Source: JAENVT01 sp031412355 (GTDB taxonomy: Bacteria > Actinomycetota > Acidimicrobiia > Acidimicrobiales > Ilumatobacteraceae). From it: a stretch of 13,743 nucleotides of DNA. Made by a program: the position numbers and the translations under genes. Within the stretch, counting starts at the first letter, position 1. Every line of letters starts with the position of its first letter. The stretch spans positions 1 through 13,743 of the forward strand of contig JANOCR010000064.1 in the NCBI GenBank assembly GCA_031412355.1, read 5' to 3'. This document shows positions 1-6,959 of this stretch, in pieces. The notes under the pieces were generated by a model, which did no database searches, had not been told where the DNA came from, and worked only from the letters and a program-made list of their open reading frames with translations.

Positions 1-1
1 A

Positions 2-151
2 ATCGCTCACCACCAAACGGTGAACCCTGGTTGCGCCACACCCGACGCAGCCGCGCGCACCGGCTTCCCGAAGACAGGCGACAGCGATCTGCCTGAACCT
101 GGCACCAGACACCAACAACTCGCCGTCTCCGGTCGCCAACGCCTCCGTTGA
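2..151 (+). other. open frame at window edge, possible 3' end of a gene
   Basis: One forward frame is open from the window edge to a TGA at 149-151 (49 codons). Its translation is rich in Pro, Thr, Arg and Gln and I recognise no family in it. It may be the tail of a gene starting outside the window or chance. Nothing else coding is visible before the ribosome binding site at about 191-200. A TTGACA at 177-182 and a TTGACT at 148-153 look like -35 hexamers, but neither has a good -10 at the right distance. Confidence 0.15.
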
Positions 152-205
152 CTAGGTTCACGAAGACGACACCCGCTTGACAGGGTGCCCGGCGAAGGGG
201 GTCAG

Positions 206-436
206 ATGGCTGAGATATTGACAACGGACGCAGGGATCGAGTTCGTTCGGACACCCGCGGCACGCTTCGAGAGCTTGACCGATTTTCCGTACGAGGCGAA
301 CGATGTCACGATCGACGGACTGCGGATGGCCTACATCGATGAAGGTCCACGCGACGGCCCGATCGTCGTAGTTGTGCGTCTGGCGCCGAGGGCCACACAG
401 CGCCGAGCGGCAGGACGGGGCGTTCCACCGTTCTAG
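206..436 (+). pseudogene. haloalkane dehalogenase, N-terminal fragment
   Basis: The ATG at 206 follows a GAAGGGG ribosome binding site (194-200). The first 57 codons (206-376) read like the amino terminus of haloalkane dehalogenases of the alpha/beta-hydrolase fold: FVRTPAARFESLTDFPY, then VTIDGLRMAYIDEGPRDGP and a run of valines that would be the strand before the oxyanion-hole HG motif. At that point the similarity stops. The next 19 residues are Arg/Ala-rich, with no HG, no nucleophile elbow and no catalytic His, and the frame ends at 436. Full-length relatives are about 300 residues, so roughly four fifths are missing. The stub cannot be an active hydrolase. It is most simply a deletion remnant lying 31 bases before the monooxygenase gene. 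The family call rests on motif memory; the truncation is seen directly. Confidence 0.6.
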
Positions 437-467
437 TGTGAGCCGCACGATGACGAGGAGGACAGCA

Positions 468-1631
468 ATGACATCGCTCGCAGAGAGTCGGAGCTCGGTT
501 GCAGCTCTCGAGTTGGCAGCAGGAGTCCACGAACTTGCCGCAGCGGTGGCGGAGCATCGCAGCAAGTTCGACTCGGAAGGTCGTTTGCCTGACCACCTTT
601 TTGAGCAACTCGCCGCGCTCGGTCTGTTCCGCCTCCTCTTGCCGACATCGCTCGGCGGACCCGGTCTGTCAGCTCTCGAGTTCATGGATGTCGTCGAAGC
701 AGCCGCGGCACTCGAGGGCACGATCGGCTGGCTCGTGGGCAATGGGGGTGGCATGGCCCGCGCAGGCGGCTACCTCCCGGAAGTGAGCGCACGAGAGATC
801 TTCGACGATCCCTTGGCGTTCCTGGTCTCGTCGACGGGTGCGGTCGGACGCGCGGTTCGCGTCCCCGGCGGATACTCCGTGACGGGACGATGGCCATTCG
901 GAAGCGGGTCGCCGCACGGCACATGGTTCGTCACGATTTGCGCGGTCGAGGACAACGAGCAAGCCACCGGTGAAGTGATCTTCGTCTATGCACCCCGTTG
1001 GGATGTTCTGCTTCACGACAACTGGCAGGTTTCGGGCCTGTGTGCCACAGGCAGCGTCGACTTCGAGTTCGTGGACGTGTTCGTACCCGACCGTTTTGCG
1101 CACGCGTTCCAGCCCACGCCGACACAACCCGGCACGCTCTATCGGCTCCCCACCCGCTCGATCTTTTCGTGGACGGTGGCCACCGTGCCGCTCGGCATCG
1201 CAGCTGGCGCTATCGATGACTTCGCGAGCAATGGTCGCTCCGCAAAGCGGCGCGGCGACAGCGTCCCGTTCGTAGAACGTGAACTGATTCAGTCGCAGCT
1301 CGGTCAGGTCCAAGCGCGAACCGCTGCGAGCCGGGCCTACCTCCGCCACACAATGAGCACTCTGCTGGAAGGGGTCGAAGCGGGCACAGACCTGGAAGCG
1401 GGCCGGGTCGACTTCCGACTCGCGTGCACGTTCGCGAGCCAATCAGCGCTCTGGGCGATCAACCTGGTCACCGAGATGGCCGGCGCCGCCGCGATCCTGC
1501 GGTCGTCACCGCTCGAACGGCGGGAGAGAGACGCGCGTGCCGCCGCGAAGCACGTCGCCATGAGTCCAGCGGCCTACATCACCGGCGGGAAACTTCGACT
1601 CGGATGCGATCTGTCGAACACCACATTCTGA
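468..1631 (+). CDS. flavin-dependent monooxygenase, acyl-CoA dehydrogenase fold (HsaA/DszC-like)
   Basis: The frame is open from 372, but the ATG at 468 has a GAGGAGG ribosome binding site at 455-461 and begins where family similarity begins, giving 387 residues, a normal length. The N-terminal helical domain (about 10-115) contains LPDHLFEQLAALGLFRLLLP and a GG-P-G loop. The middle beta domain (about 120-225) has VPGGYSVTGRWPFGSGSPH, the usual W-x-F-x-SG flavin/substrate segment. The C-terminal helical domain ends in ERRERDARAAAKHVAMSP, matching the RD...AAxH motif of group D flavin monooxygenases such as HsaA (a 3-hydroxy steroid ring hydroxylase), rather than the catalytic Glu region of true acyl-CoA dehydrogenases. 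Such enzymes need reduced flavin from a separate reductase, and none is encoded here. The substrate is unknown: an aromatic, steroid or sulfur heterocycle are possible. No terminator is obvious after the stop. Confidence 0.85.
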   Translation: MTSLAESRSSVAALELAAGVHELAAAVAEHRSKFDSEGRLPDHLFEQLAALGLFRLLLPTSLGGPGLSALEFMDVVEAAAALEGTIGWLVGNGGGMARAGGYLPEVSAREIFDDPLAFLVSSTGAVGRAVRVPGGYSVTGRWPFGSGSPHGTWFVTICAVEDNEQATGEVIFVYAPRWDVLLHDNWQVSGLCATGSVDFEFVDVFVPDRFAHAFQPTPTQPGTLYRLPTRSIFSWTVATVPLGIAAGAIDDFASNGRSAKRRGDSVPFVERELIQSQLGQVQARTAASRAYLRHTMSTLLEGVEAGTDLEAGRVDFRLACTFASQSALWAINLVTEMAGAAAILRSSPLERRERDARAAAKHVAMSPAAYITGGKLRLGCDLSNTTF

Positions 1632-1655
1632 GGCACGCACAAAGTGCATGAACGG
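1632..1655 (+). repeat. imperfect direct repeat, copy 1
   Basis: Starts immediately after the monooxygenase stop codon. It reads GGCACGC, four bases, then AGTGCATGAACGG. The second copy at 1736-1757 keeps both blocks with a two-base linker, so 20 bases match in two blocks of 7 and 13. No function is evident. Confidence 0.6.
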
Positions 1656-1735
1656 CGGGACCGGTATCCACTGACAATTCCAAACAACTCGCTGGGGTGA
1701 GGCCCTCGACACCCATGGGCGACAATGCAACGGGT

Positions 1736-1757
1736 GGCACGCGTAGTGCATGAACGG
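1736..1757 (+). repeat. imperfect direct repeat, copy 2
   Basis: Second copy of the repeat at 1632-1655: GGCACGC, a two-base linker, then AGTGCATGAACGG. The copies start 104 bases apart. The DNA between and around them (1632-1909) has no convincing gene. Confidence 0.6.
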
Positions 1758-1860
1758 GACTTCTCCATGTTCTGGTCGCGCAAGCTGCCCCGGCTGATCG
1801 CAGCCCTGCCCCCTGAGACGATCCGACGCACCGTGATCCGGTCGAGCGGGCTCGGCGCCG

Positions 1861-1872
1861 GCGGCCGGCCGC
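1861..1872. terminator. GC palindrome downstream of the response regulator, possible terminator
   Basis: GCGGCCGGCCGC is a perfect 12-base palindrome, 38 bases past the response regulator stop on the minus strand. There is no T tract, so it is only a weak candidate for a GC-only actinobacterial terminator. Between it and the stop lies GCTCGAGTC repeated twice with a 3-base spacer (1891-1911). Confidence 0.2.
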
Positions 1873-1909
1873 TTGGGTGCAGTCGCTGCGGCTCGAGTCG
1901 TCGCTCGAG

Positions 1910-2569
1910 TCACAGACCGGCGTCCCGGGCGGCGAGGGCGGCAGCCGTTCTGCTGGTGACACCGAGTTTCACAAGCACCATCGAGACGTAGTTGCGGACC
2001 GTCTTCTCGCTGAGGAACAGCGTGTGCGCGATGGTTGCATTGCTGGCTCCATGGGCGAGCTCGCGGAGCACGTCGAGCTCGCGCTCGGTGAGGGTCGGAA
2101 ACGGGTTAGGAGCCATTGGGACGGCAGTGGCCGGCGCGGCGGGGTCGGCGACGAGGGCGGCGAGGCGGCGCGCGATACCTCCGCTGATGATCGAGTCGCC
2201 GGCGTGGGCGGCGTGAATCGCTCGGCGAATGTCGTGTTGGCGGGCGCCTTTGAGCACGAACCCGTGCGCACCTGCTCGCAATGCATTGGCGACGACGTCG
2301 TCATCGTCGAACATCGTGAGGACGACAATTGCGATGTGGGGTGCGGCCTCGACGAGTTGTCTGGTCGCTTCGATTCCAGTCATCGCCGGCATGTGGACGT
2401 CCATGAGTATCACGTCGGGTTGCAGCTCGAGCGCGAGGCGCACCGCCTCGCCGCCATCGTGTGCGCTGCCGACCACCTCGGTGCTGGGATCACCACTCAG
2501 CATGACTTCGAGCGCGCGTAGATAGGTAGCGTGGTCGTCCGCGATCAACACGCGAACGACGTCCGTCAT
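1910..2569 (-). CDS. LuxR/NarL-family response regulator
   Basis: 219 residues, the standard length. The receiver domain (about 5-122) shows the acidic pair D11-D12, phospho-acceptor D57 in ILMDVHMP, T85 in VVLTMF and the conserved K107 in GFVLKGA. A linker rich in Ala and Pro leads to a LuxR-type helix-turn-helix (about 155-215) with LTERELDVLRELAHG and the recognition helix region SEKTVRNYVSMVLVKLGV. It therefore should bind DNA when phosphorylated. Its start overlaps the 3' end of the histidine kinase gene by four bases (2566-2569, ATGA type), so the two are translationally coupled and almost surely form a cognate pair. Target genes are not apparent from the sequence; the regulator may control its own operon. 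A Val/Asp-rich segment DDDDVV follows T85, otherwise nothing is unusual. Confidence 0.95.
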   Translation of the reverse strand: MTDVVRVLIADDHATYLRALEVMLSGDPSTEVVGSAHDGGEAVRLALELQPDVILMDVHMPAMTGIEATRQLVEAAPHIAIVVLTMFDDDDVVANALRAGAHGFVLKGARQHDIRRAIHAAHAGDSIISGGIARRLAALVADPAAPATAVPMAPNPFPTLTERELDVLRELAHGASNATIAHTLFLSEKTVRNYVSMVLVKLGVTSRTAAALAARDAGL

Positions 2570-4629
2570 GACGCCAGTCCGCCAACAGCGAGGGCGAGAG
2601 GGAGCGATGCCCGAATGAGCGTGCCGTGGGGTGTCCGTGGCCGCACGAAGAGCTCACCGCCGAGTTCGGTCGCCCGGTCGCGCATGGAACGGAGCCCGAC
2701 ACCGGCACGGCGTTCGGTGTCCATGCCCTGCCCGTCGTCCTCGATCTCGACGTGCAGGGCATCCGTGGAGGTGTTGATTCGCACCCAGCAGTGATGAGCG
2801 ACTGCGTGGCGGGTGACGTTGGTAATCGCCTCGAGCGCGATGCGGTAGGCGGCCACCTCGACCGCAGCAGGTAGCTCCGCTGCGACATCGGTGCTGTTCA
2901 CATCGATCTCCAGCTCTGCAGTGGTCTCGACAGAGCGCGACGCAAGCGTGGCGACGTGTTCGCGAACCGCTCCGACGAGGCCGAGCTCGTCAAGCGCGGG
3001 TGGTCGTAGGTCGTAGACGAGTTGGCGGATCCCGTCCACGGCGGCGTGGAGTTCGTCTTCGAGTTGGGCGAGGAACGCTCCGAGCTCGGTGTCGTTACCG
3101 ATTCGCTCGCTCGCTGCGCCGAGGCCGAGGCAGACGCTCGCGAGGGTCGGTCCGAGCCCGTCGTGGAGGTCGCGTCGGATTCGGCGCCGTTCCTCCTCGC
3201 GCGTGGTGACGAGTTGGCGCTGCGAGGTGATCAGTTGCTCGGTCAGAGCCACGTTCGATGCCAACACGGCGACATGACGGGCGATGCCTTGGAGAGCCGC
3301 CCGCTCGTCCGGTCGGAATGGCTCGTGCGGCGTCCGCCGGGCGACCACGAGCGCGCCGATGTGTCCGGCCGACCCGACCAGATCGAACGATTCGACGTCG
3401 CCGGTCGGCCCACCCGCGGTTGCCGCTCGCACCGTTACCGGTACACGGGTCGCTGCTTCGGTCGCGATGTGAAGATCGACTGCCACATGCGGCAGGCGCA
3501 ACTCTCGACACAGCGTTTTGGCCACGAGCTCGAGCGCCACAGCCCCTTGGGGAGCCTGCTCGACCGTCGTTCCGATCGCCGCCAAGACGCTCGCCGGATC
3601 CCGATGACTCCCGAACAACCATCTGTCGAGGAGGTGGTGAATCCGGGTGTAGACCGGCATGGCGATGAGCGCCACGCCTGCGGTCGCGACCACGCGACTC
3701 GTGCCGACGCTGGCGGAGATCGCCGTCGTCGCTGCCCATGTGACAGCCGCATAGACAGCGGCCAGTGCGAGGGTGGTGAGGCCGTACACTGTGCTGCGCC
3801 GAACCACGACGCGGATGTCGAGGACACCGTGGCGCACGATCCCGTAGAGCAACACGCAGGGGAACGCCACGGCCGTCCACACCAGCAGGTCCTCGCTCCA
3901 GCTGAACAGGTCGTGTCCTGCGAACTCGCCATAGAACGAACTCAACACCGGCACGACCAAGACCGCCGCCGTCGCGGCGACGGGGAGGTGACGTCGCCGC
4001 TGTTCGACCGGCAGGCGTGCAACGCGGACAACCATCGAGATGATGGCGACGACGCTCGACACGAGAACCACCCGCCACCCCCATGGTTCGACTGTCTGTG
4101 CGACCTGCGCCAGACCGGTCGGCTCAATTCCCTCGAAGAAAGCAGGTGTGTACAGCCGCGAATGAGCGAGCGCAGCGACGGCGATACCGGCCGAACCGGT
4201 CACCCACAGTGTGGCGCCCAGGCGGCCTGTGGGGACGCAGCCGGGGTAGCAGAGCGGCACGAGCGCGAGCAGGATGCCCCGACCGACGATCCAGCTGGAG
4301 ATCGCAATGGCCAGAATGGCTCGTGCTAACAACTCCCAACCGGGGCGATGCATCATCAACCACGTGATACCGGGCTGACCGGCGAAGGTGGCCCAGTACA
4401 GGGTCCCGATCGCGAGCACGAGCCATCCGAGGCGGTGCTCGGGCCGGCGCCACGCGACGTAGGCGCCGGCAGGAACGAAGAACGCCCCGATTCGGAGCTG
4501 GTCGCCAAGGTATGGGTTGTCGCTCGGTGGCGTGTTCGATCGGGCCAGCAATCCGACCCCGACCAGCGCCGCGGCGAACGCCAGCAACCCGATGACGATG
4601 ATGCGCCTCGCTAGAACCGCTCGGTTCAC
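2566..4629 (-). CDS. polytopic sensor histidine kinase with GAF domain (HisKA_3, NarL-partner type)
   Basis: Taking GTG at 4629 gives 687 residues; an in-frame GTG at 4680 would give 704 and overlap the upstream lipoprotein gene by 25 bases. Neither has a strong ribosome binding site. The shorter form starts VNRAVLARRIIVIGLLAF, directly before the first membrane helix, so I prefer it. About ten hydrophobic segments fill the first 330 residues. A GAF-like domain follows (about 335-470, from FGSHRDPASVLAAIG to the helix ending VALTEQL). A linker helix with REEERRRIRRD leads to the dimerisation helix, whose phospho-acceptor is H489 in RRDLHDGLGP. The ATP-binding domain has the N box EAITNVTRHA and G box EDDGQGMD, and ends near the C terminus. 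It should autophosphorylate and pass phosphate to the overlapping regulator. The signal is unknown; the many membrane helices suggest sensing within or across the membrane. Confidence 0.93.
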   Translation of the reverse strand: MNRAVLARRIIVIGLLAFAAALVGVGLLARSNTPPSDNPYLGDQLRIGAFFVPAGAYVAWRRPEHRLGWLVLAIGTLYWATFAGQPGITWLMMHRPGWELLARAILAIAISSWIVGRGILLALVPLCYPGCVPTGRLGATLWVTGSAGIAVAALAHSRLYTPAFFEGIEPTGLAQVAQTVEPWGWRVVLVSSVVAIISMVVRVARLPVEQRRRHLPVAATAAVLVVPVLSSFYGEFAGHDLFSWSEDLLVWTAVAFPCVLLYGIVRHGVLDIRVVVRRSTVYGLTTLALAAVYAAVTWAATTAISASVGTSRVVATAGVALIAMPVYTRIHHLLDRWLFGSHRDPASVLAAIGTTVEQAPQGAVALELVAKTLCRELRLPHVAVDLHIATEAATRVPVTVRAATAGGPTGDVESFDLVGSAGHIGALVVARRTPHEPFRPDERAALQGIARHVAVLASNVALTEQLITSQRQLVTTREEERRRIRRDLHDGLGPTLASVCLGLGAASERIGNDTELGAFLAQLEDELHAAVDGIRQLVYDLRPPALDELGLVGAVREHVATLASRSVETTAELEIDVNSTDVAAELPAAVEVAAYRIALEAITNVTRHAVAHHCWVRINTSTDALHVEIEDDGQGMDTERRAGVGLRSMRDRATELGGELFVRPRTPHGTLIRASLPLALAVGGLAS

Positions 4630-4655
4630 GGCTGGATCATACGCCGGACCACATA

Positions 4656-5156
4656 TCAAGATCCCGCCGACACTTCGCACAAGTCACCCACTGCCTGAAT
4701 CGCAGCCATCAGCCCTGGGACGTTCGTGTCCTGGTTCACCTGCTCGAGATCATCGATCGCCGCCTGGTCATCGTTCTTGCCAGCCTCGGAGATGTCGATG
4801 GAGTTCTGCTTGATGACCTGCATCGAGGAGAGTACGTCGGCGACGAGCGGCTGGGCTTCCTGTGACGGATTCGCGGCTCGAATCTCGTCGATCCCTGCCT
4901 GGATGGATTCGGTGACTAAGTAGCCGTCCGCCCCCCAGTCCGCTGCCGTCGGGTCCGGATGCTTCTCATAGAACGCGGTGTACGGCCCGGCATCGTCGTC
5001 TCCCTGGTCGAGTTGCTGCATCTCCAGACAGAACTCGGCTGTGCTGGGGGCGGCGGCCTCGTCGTCGTCGTCGCCGCAAGCCGTCAATCCAACGCTGAGC
5101 AATGCCACCAGAGCGGCCGAACCCAAAACGGTTCTGCCTCGCAGTGCTCGGATCAT
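4656..5156 (-). CDS. secreted lipoprotein, first gene of the two-component operon
   Basis: The ATG at 5156 has a GAGGAGG site eight bases upstream. The 166-residue product starts with a signal peptide (RALRGR, hydrophobic 10-24) and a lipobox LTAC with lipidated Cys27, then an acidic tether of Asp residues. The mature part is mostly predicted helix and acidic. Two more cysteines, C43 near the start (EFCLEM) and C160 near the end (GDLCEV), could form a disulfide closing a helical bundle. I do not recognise a named family; small helical lipoproteins of this shape are common in actinobacteria. It lies on the same strand 26 bases before the preferred start of the histidine kinase, so co-transcription is likely and it may be an accessory sensor or ligand-binding partner. 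That role is inference from position only. Confidence 0.85.
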   Translation of the reverse strand: MIRALRGRTVLGSAALVALLSVGLTACGDDDDEAAAPSTAEFCLEMQQLDQGDDDAGPYTAFYEKHPDPTAADWGADGYLVTESIQAGIDEIRAANPSQEAQPLVADVLSSMQVIKQNSIDISEAGKNDDQAAIDDLEQVNQDTNVPGLMAAIQAVGDLCEVSAGS

Positions 5157-5290
5157 GAATCGTCCTCCTCATTCTGTGGCGCCGGATGACGCCGAACCTG
5201 AGAAGAATGCGACAGACGGTGTCCCGAACACATCGGACAGATGTCCCGATCCGCTTGGGAACTCTGTACGGACGTTGGACTCGATCCAGT

Positions 5291-5673
5291 CGGGGGCAGT
5301 TCCGTGACTTCAAGTGTGTTCGACCCGCTCGCCAACACGAAGATCGAGTCGTTGAGCTCGTCGGAGTGCCCGTCATTGTGTTGCTGCTGTTGCCATCGCA
5401 TCAGGGCCCTCTCAGTGGTGGCGTCGAGATCGATGCATCGCCGGCCGGCTGCAGTCTTGGCTTGGACCTCGACGGTGCCTCCCTGGATGCTCTGCCGGCT
5501 GCGCGCTATTCGAGAGTCGATGTGTGGCGCGTTGCCCGGTCCCCCAGCGGAGTCCGGCCAGTTCGCGTCGTCGCATGCCGGTGGTCGCTGCAAGCCGGAG
5601 GTGCTGGATGGAGGCGCAAGTGGGCGATGTGCGCCAAGAAATGAGCGCTTTGCGCAGCGCTCCAGATCTCTGG
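5291..5673 (-). pseudogene. tyrosine recombinase (phage-type integrase), frameshifted and truncated
   Basis: Three consecutive minus-strand pieces in different frames read as one integrase. Piece 1 (about 5673-5602) has WSAAQSAHFLAHIAHLRL, the linker before the catalytic domain. Piece 2 (5600-5544) has LRLAATTGMRRRELAGLRW, the box with the first catalytic Arg (TGMR..E...LRW); it joins piece 1 after a one-base shift at 5601. Piece 3 (about 5523-5291) has IARSRQSIQGG and KTAAGRRCIDLDATTERAL, containing the conserved beta-hairpin Lys, then DSIFVLASGS. It is joined to piece 2 by about 20 bases that do not fit. The N-terminal DNA-binding domain and the HxxR, His/Trp and Tyr catalytic boxes are absent, so it is dead. 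Integrases of this type are normally 350-400 residues. It lies between the lipoprotein operon and the SnoaL-like gene and marks an old mobile element. No flanking tRNA or attachment repeat was found. Confidence 0.75.
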
Positions 5674-5890
5674 GCTCGAAACGCAACTTGTACCTGGAAT
5701 CGCCATGACCAAGTTGTACGACTTCGTCACTGCATCGGGCACGGTGATGTTGGCAGCCGAACAAACCGCGGTCGAACCTCCATGTGTGGCCGTCAAGGCC
5801 GAGTCCGACAATCTCGCCCTTGTCAGCGGTCCCGCGAAGGCGCACGCTTCATCGTGCGCTCAGATCGGGCGTCGAGCGAAAGGAACCAAG

Positions 5891-6286
5891 ATGGACGTTG
5901 AGCAGAATCTCGAGACCGTTCGACAGGGCTACGCGGCGTTCAGCAGTGGCGACATGGACACCCTGATGAAGCTCTACAACGACGATGTCGTTCATGTCGT
6001 GCCTGGCGAATCGCGGGTCTCTGGTTCACACAAGGGCAAAGACAGCGTCCTCACCCTGTACGCAGCGTTGTTCGAGCTGAGCGGTGGCACGTTTCGCATC
6101 CAGCTCGACCACGTGCTGTCTGACGGCGGCGACCGGGTGGTGTCCATTCACACGTCGAGCATGGAGAAGGACGGCGAGACGATCACGCAGACCGAGGCAC
6201 TCATGTTCACGTTGGTCAACGGCAAGGTGGCCGAGATTCAGGACTTCTTCGGCGATATCTCGCTCAACGACCGCCTGTTCAGCTGA
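5891..6286 (+). CDS. SnoaL-like / NTF2-fold protein
   Basis: The frame is open from 5705, but family similarity begins at the ATG at 5891, which has an AAAGGA site seven bases upstream, giving 131 residues. The pattern is that of SnoaL-like NTF2-fold proteins: N-terminal helices ENLETVRQGYAAFSSGDMDTLMKLY with YNDDVVHVVPG, a loop SGSHKGKDSV, then beta strands HVLSDGGDRVVSIHTSSM and the ending LVNGKVAEIQDFFGD. This fold includes ketosteroid isomerases, polyketide cyclases and many uncharacterised small-molecule binding proteins. Asp/His residues in the cone are seen but no specific active site can be assigned. It is a single gene, convergent with the transporter gene. Positions 5674-5890 upstream show no other gene and presumably hold its promoter. 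Confidence 0.85.
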   Translation: MDVEQNLETVRQGYAAFSSGDMDTLMKLYNDDVVHVVPGESRVSGSHKGKDSVLTLYAALFELSGGTFRIQLDHVLSDGGDRVVSIHTSSMEKDGETITQTEALMFTLVNGKVAEIQDFFGDISLNDRLFS

Positions 6287-6331
6287 ATCGCGACCACCAC
6301 GAACGTCCGCGAGCCGCTTTCTGGGTTCAGC
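6282..6331. terminator. possible bidirectional terminator between convergent genes
   Basis: Between the convergent SnoaL-like and transporter genes two nested inverted repeats occur: GCTGAA (6282-6287) with TTCAGC (6326-6331), and TCGCG (6288-6292) with CGCGA (6308-6312). The outer arms overlap both stop codons. The structure is asymmetric, with an unpaired stretch on the right side and no T tract, so it is a weak candidate. Confidence 0.28.
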
Positions 6332-6959
6332 CTCCGAGCCCTGCGAGGATCTCCTGGAACGATCTGAGTCCGGCGGCGAGTGCCTTGGAGAGCTCGGCCA
6401 ATTGAGTTTGGTTCACGTCGACGTTGATCGGTATGTCGAGTTTCACCGGAACATTCGCGTCGATGGGAATCGTCTCGTGGATCGGCACAGTGACGACGAG
6501 GTCGATGGGAACGTCGATGTTGACCGGCACCGTCACGTCGAGGGGGACGTCGATCCCGAACGGCCCGCCGACCTTGATCGTCGTGTCGAACGACTCGTTG
6601 ATCGGCAGCGTTGTCTTGATGGGGACCTCGATCTCGCGGTCGATCACGACGCTGGTCGCGAACTGGACGTCTTCGTCGATCGGCACGTTGAATTCGACGA
6701 TTGAGTTCCCGAACGACTCGAGACCGGTGATCGCTTCGTCCAGACCAGCCGACACGTTCGGAGCAAGTTCGCTGATCTTGTTCTGGAAGCCCTGAACTTG
6801 AGACGCGAAGATCGCCGCACCAGCTTCTACCCGCGCGAGATCCCGTCGCGTGTCGCGCACTTGCGACATGAGGATCGCAATCCAAACGAAGACACCGACG
6901 AGCAGCAGTCCGACGGCACCTACGACGAGCCCGAGATGGCGATTCAACCATGAGGTCAT
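6327..6959 (-). CDS. possible separately translated C-terminal module of the MFS fusion
   Basis: Within the 738-residue frame, Met529 (ATG at 6959-6957) is preceded by AGGAG at six bases spacing (ACAGGAGTAGCC then ATG). The product would be 210 residues: a short N-in amino terminus, one membrane helix, a helical stalk and the Pro-triad domain, exactly the shape of stand-alone small membrane-anchored proteins that I recall from other actinobacteria. This suggests either that two genes merged when the transporter stop codon was lost, or that both fused and free forms are made. It is listed as an alternative product of the same DNA, not an additional locus. Confidence 0.4.
   Translation of the reverse strand: MTSWLNRHLGLVVGAVGLLLVGVFVWIAILMSQVRDTRRDLARVEAGAAIFASQVQGFQNKISELAPNVSAGLDEAITGLESFGNSIVEFNVPIDEDVQFATSVVIDREIEVPIKTTLPINESFDTTIKVGGPFGIDVPLDVTVPVNIDVPIDLVVTVPIHETIPIDANVPVKLDIPINVDVNQTQLAELSKALAAGLRSFQEILAGLGG

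Noticed and set aside
669..1442. Long open minus-strand frame of 257 codons opposite the monooxygenase
   Set aside because: It lies wholly within the forward gene, is Arg/Ala/Asp-rich with no family motif, and is the usual antisense shadow of high-GC DNA.
1891..1911. GCTCGAGTC repeated with a 3-base spacer as a possible regulator operator
   Set aside because: It overlaps the stop codon at the 3' end of the response regulator gene, not a promoter, and CTCGAG words are common in this base composition.
3022..4329. 435-codon forward frame opposite the histidine kinase
   Set aside because: The kinase frame shows all the domain motifs; the forward translation is Arg/Asp/His-rich and low complexity, as expected of a shadow.
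5153..5845. A single 230-codon minus-strand gene
   Set aside because: Only its middle third resembles an integrase, and the neighbouring integrase boxes lie in other frames. It is better read as a frameshifted remnant than an intact gene.
6084..6704. Forward frame with Val-Asp-Arg repeats in its second half
   Set aside because: The repeats at about 6410-6700 are the mirror of the Pro-triad repeats in the minus-strand transporter fusion, and the first half is a shifted reading of the SnoaL-like gene.
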